Shown one piece after another: positions 1-5,866 of a DNA stretch of 8,754 nucleotides (positions are counted from its first letter, which is position 1; every line of letters starts with the position of its first letter). The stretch comes from Treponema sp. (GTDB taxonomy: Bacteria; Spirochaetota; Spirochaetia; Treponematales; Breznakiellaceae). Location: the NCBI GenBank assembly GCA_009780285.1, contig WRAL01000042.1:1-8754 (forward strand), in the 5' to 3' direction. The notes below the pieces were generated by a model, which ran no database searches, had not been told where the DNA came from, and worked only from the letters and a program-made list of their open reading frames with translations. The position numbers were made by a program, and so were the translations under genes.

Positions 1-393
1 CCCCAGCATAAGGTCGAAAAAGTTGAGGCGCTTAACGCGCAAAAGCTGCCGAAAAAAACGCTGGCCTTTGTCGGCGATGGCATAAACGACGCGCCTGTGC
101 TTGCGATGGCCGACATTGGCGTGGCGATGGGCGGCCTTGGATCGGACGCGGCAATCGAAGCCGCGGATGTAGTGCTTATGACCGACGAGCCGGCAAAGCT
201 AGCCGAGGCTGTGGAAATAGCGCGTTTTACCAAGCAGGTGGTTTGGCAGAACATCGCCTTTTCGCTTGGGGTAAAATTTTTGTTTTTATTTCTGGCGACT
301 TTTGGCATCTCCTCCTTGTGGGAAGCGGTATTTGCCGACGTAGGCGTTTCGCTTTTGGCCGTGCTTAACAGCATGAGAGTGATGAGAAAATAG
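1..393 (+). CDS. Zn/Cd-type P1B-ATPase, C-terminal part (5' end outside window)
   Basis: This is the last 130 residues of a heavy-metal-translocating P-type ATPase; the reading frame is open to the left edge, so the N-terminal metal-binding, transmembrane, actuator and phosphorylation regions are missing. The hinge motif GDGINDAP is at local residues 25-32. It is followed by the block GGLGSDAAIEAADVVLM, characteristic of CadA/ZntA-like pumps rather than copper pumps. The last two membrane helices carry a lysine (…SLGVKFLF…) and an aspartate (…FADVGVSLL…), which match the conserved Lys and Asp of P1B-2 Zn2+/Cd2+/Pb2+ exporters. The family exports divalent soft metals from the cytoplasm at the cost of ATP. 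The stop is 14 bases before hgcA on the same strand, so co-transcription is likely. Family assignment is firm; the exact metal (Zn, Cd, Pb or possibly Hg) is inferred and not certain. Confidence 0.93.
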   Translation, partial: PQHKVEKVEALNAQKLPKKTLAFVGDGINDAPVLAMADIGVAMGGLGSDAAIEAADVVLMTDEPAKLAEAVEIARFTKQVVWQNIAFSLGVKFLFLFLATFGISSLWEAVFADVGVSLLAVLNSMRVMRK

Positions 394-399
394 GGGAGG
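394..399 (+). promoter_or_regulatory. Ribosome binding site of hgcA
   Basis: GGGAGG lies 8 bases before the ATG at 408 and directly after the stop codon of the upstream ATPase gene. It is a strong Shine-Dalgarno match that fixes the hgcA start. It leaves no room for a separate promoter, supporting an ATPase-hgcA-hgcB transcript. Confidence 0.8.
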
Positions 400-407
400 C
401 TGAAAAA

Positions 408-1424
408 ATGAGCGAAGGCAATTGTTGCGGCGCAAGCTGTTGCGCGGCTCCTGTCATGCAAAAAACGTCAGCAACGCTAGCGCTAATGGACAAACTCGGC
501 GCGTTGAAAGCGCGCTGTGGAATTGGCCGAGCGAATTATAGAGTCGCGCCGGGGCTTTACGCCCTGGGAAATCCCGGGAGCGATTCACATGTTCTTGTAA
601 GCGCAAATTACAAGCTTACCTTCGATACGTTGAGAAAAAATCTTGCCGGCATTGACTGCTGGCTTTTAATCCTTGACACAAAAGGCGTTAACGTTTGGTG
701 CGCCGCCGGCAAAGGAACTTTTGGCACGGAGGAGCTTGTTTCCCGCATCGCGCAAACCGGTCTTTCAAAAATAGTCGCGCATAGGCGCCTGCTCCTTCCC
801 CAGCTTGGCGCGCCGGGGATAAATTCCGGCGAGGTGACGCGACGCTCCGGCTTTTCCGTAACGTTCGGGCCTGTACGCGCCGGCGACATCAGGCCCTTCC
901 TTGCCGCCGGCTGCAAGACGACGCGCGAAATGCGCCTGGTAAAATTCGGCTTTTTGGACAGGCTTGCTCTTGTCCCGGTGGAACTTGCGCACGCGGCGAA
1001 AATATCGCTGGCCGTCTTTGCCGCGATGTTTCTTGTAAACTTGATCGCCGCGCGACCCTTTGGCCTCGCCGATTTCGCGATTTATTGCGCCGCCGCGCTT
1101 TCAGGCTCGCTTGTCGCGCCGATTCTTCTGCCATTCATACCCGGAAGGGCCTTCGCCTTCAAGGGCTGGCTTTTAGGCGCGATCTGCGCGGCCCTGATCG
1201 CGCGAGGCTTCGGCTGGTTCGTGCGTCCCGACTTGCTTCTGGGATTAGGGTACATGCTGGCGCTTCCGGCCTTTTCGGCTTATTTGGCAATGAATTTTAC
1301 CGGAGCAAGCGCCTACACTTCCTTTTCCGGCGTGATTAGGGAAATGAAAATCGCCGTACCGGCAATAGCCCTCGCGATCGTGGCGGGCGTCGCGCTTGTG
1401 TTAATAAAATCCTTTGGAGGATAG
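408..1424 (+). CDS. hgcA: HgcA, corrinoid mercury methyltransferase
   Basis: HgcA is the membrane corrinoid protein that transfers a methyl group to Hg(II), giving methylmercury in anaerobes. The protein has 338 residues, typical for the family. The signature N(V/I)WCA(A/G)GK appears as NVWCAAGK at residues 95-102; Cys98 corresponds to Cys93 of Desulfovibrio (Pseudodesulfovibrio) ND132, the thiolate that ligates cobalt. The N-terminal ~180 residues form the soluble CdhD-like corrinoid-binding domain. About five membrane helices follow (approximately 195-217, 224-246, 252-271, 276-298 and 315-334), with the conserved stretch FTGASAYTSFSGV at 297-309. These helices separate it from acetyl-CoA synthase subunit CdhD/AcsC, which is soluble and longer. 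An unusual feature is a cysteine-rich N-terminus, C6-C7 and C11-C12, before the corrinoid domain. hgcB follows after 8 bases. Identification is very secure; methylation activity itself is inferred from the family. Confidence 0.97.
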   Translation: MSEGNCCGASCCAAPVMQKTSATLALMDKLGALKARCGIGRANYRVAPGLYALGNPGSDSHVLVSANYKLTFDTLRKNLAGIDCWLLILDTKGVNVWCAAGKGTFGTEELVSRIAQTGLSKIVAHRRLLLPQLGAPGINSGEVTRRSGFSVTFGPVRAGDIRPFLAAGCKTTREMRLVKFGFLDRLALVPVELAHAAKISLAVFAAMFLVNLIAARPFGLADFAIYCAAALSGSLVAPILLPFIPGRAFAFKGWLLGAICAALIARGFGWFVRPDLLLGLGYMLALPAFSAYLAMNFTGASAYTSFSGVIREMKIAVPAIALAIVAGVALVLIKSFGG

Positions 1425-1427
1425 GAG
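1424..1427 (+). promoter_or_regulatory. Ribosome binding site of hgcB
   Basis: GGAG starts on the last base of the hgcA stop codon and sits 5 bases before the hgcB ATG at 1433. A second GGAGG at 1416-1420 lies within the last hgcA codons. The arrangement suggests that hgcB translation is coupled to termination of hgcA. Confidence 0.6.
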
Positions 1428-1432
1428 TTTTA

Positions 1433-1735
1433 ATGAAGCTAAAATACCTTAGAAACGTTGTTACGTTGGAACTTGTTAGGGAAAAATGCGTGGGTTGCGG
1501 GATATGCCCCTCCGTCTGTCCGCGCGGGGTTTTGGAAATGGAAAACCGCAGGGCAAAAATAATCGACAGGGATGCCTGCATGGAATGCGGCGCCTGCGCG
1601 ATGAACTGTTCGGCAAAGGCGATTTTGGTAAAAGCCGGAGTCGGCTGCGCGTCGGCGGTGATTACAGGATGGCTCACAGGGCGTGAGCCATCCTGCGGCT
1701 GCGAGGAAAGCGATTCGACGGGCTGTTGCTGTTAG
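1433..1735 (+). CDS. hgcB: HgcB, 2[4Fe-4S] ferredoxin partner of HgcA
   Basis: HgcB is the dicluster ferredoxin needed with HgcA for mercury methylation. It is thought to reduce the HgcA corrinoid to Co(I) and to deliver Hg(II) or accept methylmercury through its cysteines. The protein has 100 residues, near the ~95 of ND132. Two CX2CX2CX3C motifs are visible: C19/C22/C25/C29 and C49/C52/C55/C59. The isolated C72 (in AGVGCAS) matches the conserved Cys73 of ND132. The C-terminus is cysteine-rich: C88 and C90, then C98-C99-C100 just before the stop, where the family normally has a vicinal pair. An ordinary bacterial ferredoxin would lack C72 and this tail. A perfect 13-base inverted repeat lies within codons for residues 78-88. 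The gene ends one base from the stop codon of the convergent copZ. Confidence 0.96.
   Translation: MKLKYLRNVVTLELVREKCVGCGICPSVCPRGVLEMENRRAKIIDRDACMECGACAMNCSAKAILVKAGVGCASAVITGWLTGREPSCGCEESDSTGCCC
1665..1695 (+). repeat. Perfect 13-bp inverted repeat (hairpin) inside hgcB
   Basis: The arms at 1665-1677 (caggatggctcac) and 1683-1695 (gtgagccatcctg) are perfectly complementary around a 5-base loop (agggc). The hairpin falls in the linker between the C72 region and the cysteine tail of HgcB. No T-run follows in either orientation, so it is not a standard intrinsic terminator. It could protect the 3' end of the mRNA, pause ribosomes, or slow transcription between the convergent genes; it could also be a by-product of the encoded residues. 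Confidence 0.75.
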
Positions 1736-1736
1736 C

Positions 1737-1940
1737 CTATGCCGCCTCGTAGCCGGCTTCCACGATCGCCTTTTTTAGATCATCCAAAGAAACGGCGCCG
1801 GGATCGTATTCAAAATTAACCCTGCCTTCCTTTGCCGAGGCGACGGCGCCTGGAACGCCCGCATCCTCAAGCGCGTTCACTACCGCCTTTTCGCAATGCC
1901 CGCAGGACATGCCGCCAACCTTCAAACTTGTCTTTTCCAT
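1737..1940 (-). CDS. copZ: CopZ-like HMA metallochaperone
   Basis: This is a 67-residue single heavy-metal-associated domain. The metal site GMSCGHC is at residues 10-16 (C13 and C16), followed by the usual pattern of a first helix, a middle strand (RVNFEYDPGAV) and a final helix ending in EAGYEAA. The length and composition fit cytosolic Cu(I) chaperones that load the N-terminal domain of CopA. It lies 32 bases downstream of copA on the same strand, which supports copper as the metal and a shared transcript. A strong AGGAGG precedes the ATG by 9 bases. The stop is one base from that of hgcB on the opposite strand. Mercury binding by this CxxC site is chemically possible (as in MerP), but nothing in the sequence singles it out. 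Confidence 0.9.
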   Translation of the reverse strand: MEKTSLKVGGMSCGHCEKAVVNALEDAGVPGAVASAKEGRVNFEYDPGAVSLDDLKKAIVEAGYEAA

Positions 1941-1949
1941 AAATGCGTT

Positions 1950-1955
1950 CCTCCT
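1950..1955 (-). promoter_or_regulatory. Ribosome binding site of copZ
   Basis: AGGAGG on the minus strand, 9 bases before the copZ ATG, is located in the 32-base gap after the copA stop. It is a full Shine-Dalgarno match, compatible with high chaperone expression from the copA-copZ message. Confidence 0.75.
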
Positions 1956-1972
1956 AAAGCAAAATATCCCGG

Positions 1973-4267
1973 CTATCTTACCAGGTCTAATTTTTTTATC
2001 CGCAGAACGTTAAGCAAAACCGACAGGGAGCTAAAGCTCATGGCCAGAGCCGCGAGCATGGGGTTCAAAAGCGGCCCGCCAAAAAGGTACAGAAGGCCCG
2101 CAGCGATTGGAATGCCGGCTATATTGTAGGAAAAAGCCCAAAATAAATTCTGACGAATATTTCTCATCGTTCTTTTGCTCAAATAAATCGCCTGCGCAAC
2201 CCCGCGCAAATCTCCGCTCATAAGCACTATTTGCGCTGAGGCTATGGCAATGTCGGTGCCGCTTCCTATGGCGATGCCGATGTCCGCCTGCGCCAAGGCC
2301 GGCGCGTCATTAATGCCGTCGCCCACCATCGCGACCTTTCCGCCGCACTCCTGAAGGCGCCGTATATTTTCCGCCTTGTCCTGGGGCAACACCTCCGCAA
2401 GGACATTTTCGATGCCGGCCTCGCGCGCCACGGCCCGCGCCGTGCGCTCGTTGTCCCCAGTGAGCATCACCACGTCTATGCCCATTGCACGCAAGCGTTC
2501 GACGGCGGCCTTACTTGTGGGCTTTATAACGTCAGCCACGGCGATCACGCCGACGATTTCGGCGCCAGCGGAAACATAGACCGGGGTTTTTCCCTCGCCT
2601 GAAAGCCTGTCGTATGCGCCCGAAAAATCCGAATGGTCGGCCGCGCCGCAAGCTGCCATCAATTTAGGGCTTCCTATACGGAACTCCATCCCCTCGGGCG
2701 AATCGGACGCGGCCACAACTCCAAAGCCTGTTATCGCCTGAAAATTTTTGACGGGAATGGTTTCAATTCCCTGTTCCCGCGCATGAAGCGCAATCGCTTG
2801 TCCCAAAGGATGCTCCGAATAGCGCTCGATGGACGCGGCGATCCTAAGCGCGCCATAGCCGCCTTCCAATGACACAACATCGGTAACGCGGGGCTTGCCT
2901 TCGGTTACCGTTCCCGTTTTGTCCAGCGCTACCGTAGCTATCCTGTGCGCCGTTTCGAGCGATTCACCGCCTTTAATCAAAATGCCGTTTTCCGCGCCCT
3001 TTCCCGTGCCGACCATGATCGCCGTCGGAGTGGCCAGGCCCAAGGCGCAAGGGCAGGCTATCACTAAAATGGAAACCACGATTACCATTACGAAGGCGAA
3101 GTCATGGCCGGCGGCAAACCAGGCAATTCCGGCGGCCACGGCGATCGCAAGAACGCCATAGGCGAAATAACCTGAAACCCTGTCCGCTATGCGCGCGATG
3201 GGCGCCTTGGAATTCTGCGCGTCCTCCACCAGCTTTACGATTTGGGCAAGAACCGTGTCCTTGCCCACTTTCGTAGCCCTATAGGTTATCGAGCCGTTTT
3301 TGTTAATGCTTGCGCCTATAACCTCGTCGCCTGCCTTTTTGCCCACGGGCATGCTTTCGCCGGTGATCATAGACTCGTCAACGCTGGTCGAGCCTTGCGC
3401 GACGACGCCGTCAACGGGCATCCTTTCGCCCGGCTTTACGATTACCATGTCGCCGACGATGACTTCCTCGATCGGTATTTCCATTTCCTTTCCGTCCCGT
3501 GTGACCAAGGCTGTTTTTGGCGCAAGACCCATCAGCTTTTTTATCGCCTCGGAAGTGCCGCCCTTGGTTTTTGCCTCGAGGTATTTTCCAAGGACGATAA
3601 GGGTGAGGATCACGGCGACGGTTTCAAAATAAAACTGATTGCGTCCCATGAAAACCATGTCCTCCATCGTCACGTGAAGCGCCGTGCCGAAAAGGAAAAA
3701 GTTTTCAATCGTTATGTAAAGGCTAAAGATAAACGCCACCGCCGTTCCCTTGGCGATAAGCGAGTCCATGTTCGCCGCTCCGGTAAAAAAAGCCGCGAAT
3801 CCCCTGCGGAAAATGTTTCTATTAATCCACATGACGGGAATCGTGGGGATCAATTGTATAAGGCCGTTGTAGTGCGGAAAGTTCATCGGATCCCAGCGCG
3901 CGGGGATTACGTCCATTCCTAAAGTGTAAAAAATCATTGGCAGCATGGAAAACGTGAACAGCGGAACCGTAATCGCGATGGACTGTTTGAATGCGCGCCT
4001 GAGCCTTTCGATTTCGTCGGCCTTGCGCGCATCGGCGGCGGCCGTCTCGTTTTTTACCGGCAAGTGAAGCTCGTAGCCGGCGCGCGAGACCGCGGCGGAA
4101 ATTTTATCAAAGGAAATAACGCTGTCGTCAAATTCAAGGAGGAGTTTTTCCGTGCCGAAATTGACCTGGCCCTTGGCGACCCCTTCCTGCTTGCCCACCA
4201 CGCGCTCGATGTTTTTCGCGCAGGCCGCGCAGGTCATGCCGCTTATGCCTAACGTTAGGCTCTTCAT
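1973..4267 (-). CDS. copA: CopA, Cu+-exporting P1B-1 ATPase
   Basis: This is an inner-membrane ATPase that exports Cu(I) from the cytoplasm. Counting 764 residues from the start at 4267, one N-terminal HMA domain has GMTCAAC (C13 and C16). The actuator motif TGES is near 302-305, the ion-path CPC at 405-407, the phosphorylated Asp449 in DKTGT, HP near 486-487 and GDGIND near 649-654. Helix 7 carries YN (714-715) and helix 8 carries MSFSS (743-747), the residues that define the Cu+ subgroup. An in-frame ATG at 4288 would add 7 residues, but its upstream sequence is a poor ribosome site, whereas the ATG at 4267 has AAGGGGG 8 bases upstream and starts right at the HMA domain. I therefore prefer 4267. 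copZ follows. The specific role could be copper tolerance or cuproenzyme supply; the former is more likely in an anaerobe. Confidence 0.95.
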   Translation of the reverse strand: MKSLTLGISGMTCAACAKNIERVVGKQEGVAKGQVNFGTEKLLLEFDDSVISFDKISAAVSRAGYELHLPVKNETAAADARKADEIERLRRAFKQSIAITVPLFTFSMLPMIFYTLGMDVIPARWDPMNFPHYNGLIQLIPTIPVMWINRNIFRRGFAAFFTGAANMDSLIAKGTAVAFIFSLYITIENFFLFGTALHVTMEDMVFMGRNQFYFETVAVILTLIVLGKYLEAKTKGGTSEAIKKLMGLAPKTALVTRDGKEMEIPIEEVIVGDMVIVKPGERMPVDGVVAQGSTSVDESMITGESMPVGKKAGDEVIGASINKNGSITYRATKVGKDTVLAQIVKLVEDAQNSKAPIARIADRVSGYFAYGVLAIAVAAGIAWFAAGHDFAFVMVIVVSILVIACPCALGLATPTAIMVGTGKGAENGILIKGGESLETAHRIATVALDKTGTVTEGKPRVTDVVSLEGGYGALRIAASIERYSEHPLGQAIALHAREQGIETIPVKNFQAITGFGVVAASDSPEGMEFRIGSPKLMAACGAADHSDFSGAYDRLSGEGKTPVYVSAGAEIVGVIAVADVIKPTSKAAVERLRAMGIDVVMLTGDNERTARAVAREAGIENVLAEVLPQDKAENIRRLQECGGKVAMVGDGINDAPALAQADIGIAIGSGTDIAIASAQIVLMSGDLRGVAQAIYLSKRTMRNIRQNLFWAFSYNIAGIPIAAGLLYLFGGPLLNPMLAALAMSFSSLSVLLNVLRIKKLDLVR

Positions 4268-4275
4268 GCGCAATG

Positions 4276-4282
4276 CCCCCTT
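4276..4282 (-). promoter_or_regulatory. Ribosome binding site deciding the copA start
   Basis: AAGGGGG on the minus strand lies 8 bases before the ATG at 4267. The alternative ATG at 4288 is preceded only by a weak GGAA-type sequence. This favours the shorter CopA protein. Confidence 0.5.
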
Positions 4283-4328
4283 ATCCATCCGCGCCGGAAA
4301 TTCCAGCCTTCAATGCGGCGCGCGAATA

Positions 4329-4359
4329 AAGGCTAGCATTGTTGCAATGCCCCTGTCAA
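4329..4359 (-). promoter_or_regulatory. Candidate copA promoter with palindromic operator
   Basis: On the minus strand a perfect -35 hexamer TTGACA (4359-4354) overlaps the stop codon of the aroE-aroK gene. After 18 bases comes TAGCCT (4335-4330), a weak -10 match. The spacer contains a perfect palindrome, GCATTG-CAA-CAATGC, at 4350-4336. A dyad between -35 and -10 is how MerR/CueR-type metal sensors act, but this dyad does not obviously match a known CueR, CsoR or CopY box. The same palindrome could instead be a weak terminator stem for the aro operon. It is a candidate only. Confidence 0.35.
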
Positions 4360-5597
4360 GCAGGGAAATCCCCGTCGAAAAGCTCGGCCAGCGCGCGAGC
4401 CGTCTCCTCGATGCCGCCGCCTGCGCGCCAATGCTTGCGATGGCAGGCGCTTTCATAAAGCCCCTGCCTTTGCGCCCGCAGCGCAGAAAGGTTCGCGGAA
4501 AGCGGCCGGCCATGCCTGGCAAGATCCGAATCGGCGCAGTCCAAAAAATAAATCGCGCAATTGCGCCTTAGCGCGTCCATGTTTTCCTTGAAAAGCGCCG
4601 CGCCTCCGCCGGTGGCAATCACGGCGCCTTGTTTCGCGGCGGCCAGAGCCACGGCCTTTCGCTCGATTTCCCGGAAAAAAGGCTCGCCTTTTTCGGCTAT
4701 GATCTCGCCGGGCTTTTTGCCGGTCAATTCCTCGGCCAGTAAATCCGTGTCAATGAAATTTTTGCCAAGGATTTTTGCCAGTTCCATGCCTGCCGTCGTC
4801 TTGCCGCAGCCGGGCATTCCGATAAGCGCTATGCCCGTAAAAAGCCTTCGCGCCTGGGAAAGCGCGCGCGTTGTTCCGTCGTCGTCGCGAGCGCCGGCCT
4901 TGCGTGCGATATCGAAAAAAAGCTCGTGCGCGCGGGCGGCCTGCGCGACAAGCATGGAAAGGCCGGTCGCGGTTTTAAGGCCGCGCTCGACGGCGCTTTG
5001 AATAAGGCTTGTGTTAAGGGGATTGTAAATAACGTCCATGACGGCGCCAAGGCAAGGAAAATCGTCCAACGAAACCGGCTGGCCTGAATCCTTTGGAAAC
5101 ATGCCGACAGGAGTGGCGTTTACAAGAATTTCCGCGTCGCGATAGCTAGACAAATCGCCGTGGCGCTCGCGGCCCTCGCGCGAGATTATCGCCACGTCCC
5201 GCGCGCCTTCGTCCCGCGCGACGCTTGCCGCTGTTTTCGACGCGCCGCCGCTTCCCAGCACGGCGACTTTTTTTCCGGCGAAAAAAATGCCGGCCTCGCG
5301 CGCCATGTACGAAAAGCCGTAATAGTCGGTGTTGCTTCCGCGCAGTTTTCCCTTGTCGTTTATGACAACGTTTACGCAGCCGATTTTTCGCGCCGCCTCG
5401 TCAGGCTCGCAAAAACGCATGGCCGCTTCTTTGTAGGGAATTGTAACGTTTATCCCGCAAAAATCGGCGCGGCGAAAAAAGCCTTCAAGCTCGTCGGGCT
5501 CAAGCTCGACAAGCTCGTAAGCGTCGTTGCCCAGGAGCGCGTGTATTTCCTTTGATCGGCTGTGGGAAAGGCTGCGCCCTATAAGGCCGTATTTCAC
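4356..5597 (-). CDS. aroEK: Fused shikimate dehydrogenase / shikimate kinase
   Basis: This 413-residue protein joins two steps of the shikimate pathway. Residues ~1-235 are AroE, which reduces 3-dehydroshikimate with NADPH: SLSHSRS at 9-15, NVTIPYKE at 50-57 with catalytic Lys56, NTD at 89-91 (Asp91), the nucleotide loop GSGGAS at 115-120, and the C-terminal TGLSML…QA block near 211-220. Residues ~252-413 are AroK, which phosphorylates shikimate: Walker A GMPGCGKTT at 260-268, DTD at 283-285, Arg309 in FFREIE, GGG at 330-332, lid RPL at 364-366 and RQGLY at 377-381. All key residues of both enzymes are seen, so both halves are probably active. The start is GTG (5597-5595); it overlaps the stop of the chorismate mutase gene by 4 bases (GTGA), and no ATG fits better. 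The last ~30 residues diverge from typical AroK. Confidence 0.93.
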   Translation of the reverse strand: MKYGLIGRSLSHSRSKEIHALLGNDAYELVELEPDELEGFFRRADFCGINVTIPYKEAAMRFCEPDEAARKIGCVNVVINDKGKLRGSNTDYYGFSYMAREAGIFFAGKKVAVLGSGGASKTAASVARDEGARDVAIISREGRERHGDLSSYRDAEILVNATPVGMFPKDSGQPVSLDDFPCLGAVMDVIYNPLNTSLIQSAVERGLKTATGLSMLVAQAARAHELFFDIARKAGARDDDGTTRALSQARRLFTGIALIGMPGCGKTTAGMELAKILGKNFIDTDLLAEELTGKKPGEIIAEKGEPFFREIERKAVALAAAKQGAVIATGGGAALFKENMDALRRNCAIYFLDCADSDLARHGRPLSANLSALRAQRQGLYESACHRKHWRAGGGIEETARALAELFDGDFPA

Positions 5598-5866
5598 GGC
5601 GCGGGCCTTTGTCGATCGCGCGAAATAGAAAAAATCGCTTTAAATAGTTTTTCCGCGTCATCGCGCGCGTCGGGCGGCATATTTTTAGCGATTCTTTTTA
5701 ATATTTCAAGCTCGCGCGTTTCGTCTCGAACGGCAGTTCCCAAAGCCCGCTTCGCGCGCGCCGCATCGTCAACGGCTTTAAGCCTTTGCAAAAAGAGCGC
5801 GGCGATCTCGTCATCGATTGAGTCTATGCGCTTTCTTGCCGCGGCCAATTTTTCATTATCGATCAT
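5594..5866 (-). CDS. Chorismate mutase, AroQ type
   Basis: This 90-residue all-helical enzyme converts chorismate to prephenate, the branch towards phenylalanine and tyrosine. Active-site residues can be matched with the same numbers as in the E. coli P-protein mutase domain: Arg11, Arg28, Lys39, Asp48, Arg51 and Glu52; Gln86 near the end probably stands for Gln88. The length is that of a free-standing mutase, with no prephenate dehydratase or dehydrogenase domain attached. The start overlaps the end of aroC by 11 bases, and the stop overlaps the GTG of the aroE-aroK fusion by 4 bases, so translation is probably coupled to both. In related operons the gene is variously called aroH, aroQ or pheA; I leave the symbol open. 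Confidence 0.92.
   Translation of the reverse strand: MIDNEKLAAARKRIDSIDDEIAALFLQRLKAVDDAARAKRALGTAVRDETRELEILKRIAKNMPPDARDDAEKLFKAIFSISRDRQRPAP

Noticed and set aside
408..1424. HgcA read as an acetyl-CoA synthase corrinoid subunit (CdhD/AcsC)
   Set aside because: The domain is related, but the NVWCAAGK cap helix together with five C-terminal membrane helices and adjacent hgcB is specific to HgcA.
1665..1695. Hairpin in hgcB as an intrinsic terminator
   Set aside because: No run of T follows the stem on either strand, and it sits ahead of essential tail codons; termination there would truncate HgcB.
1433..1735. hgcB as an ordinary 2[4Fe-4S] ferredoxin
   Set aside because: The extra Cys72, the cysteine tail and the position directly after hgcA identify HgcB.
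3242..3922. A 226-codon open frame on the plus strand opposite copA
   Set aside because: It is antisense to well-conserved CopA codons, has a composition rich in His/Arg without recognisable domains, and no good ribosome site; a shadow frame of GC-rich DNA.
4268..4288. Seven extra N-terminal residues of CopA from the ATG at 4288
   Set aside because: The downstream ATG at 4267 has a much better ribosome site and starts next to the HMA domain, as in homologues.
1..4288. A mer mercury-resistance operon
   Set aside because: No merA, merB, merT or merR is present in the window; the HMA protein next to copA fits copper handling rather than MerP.
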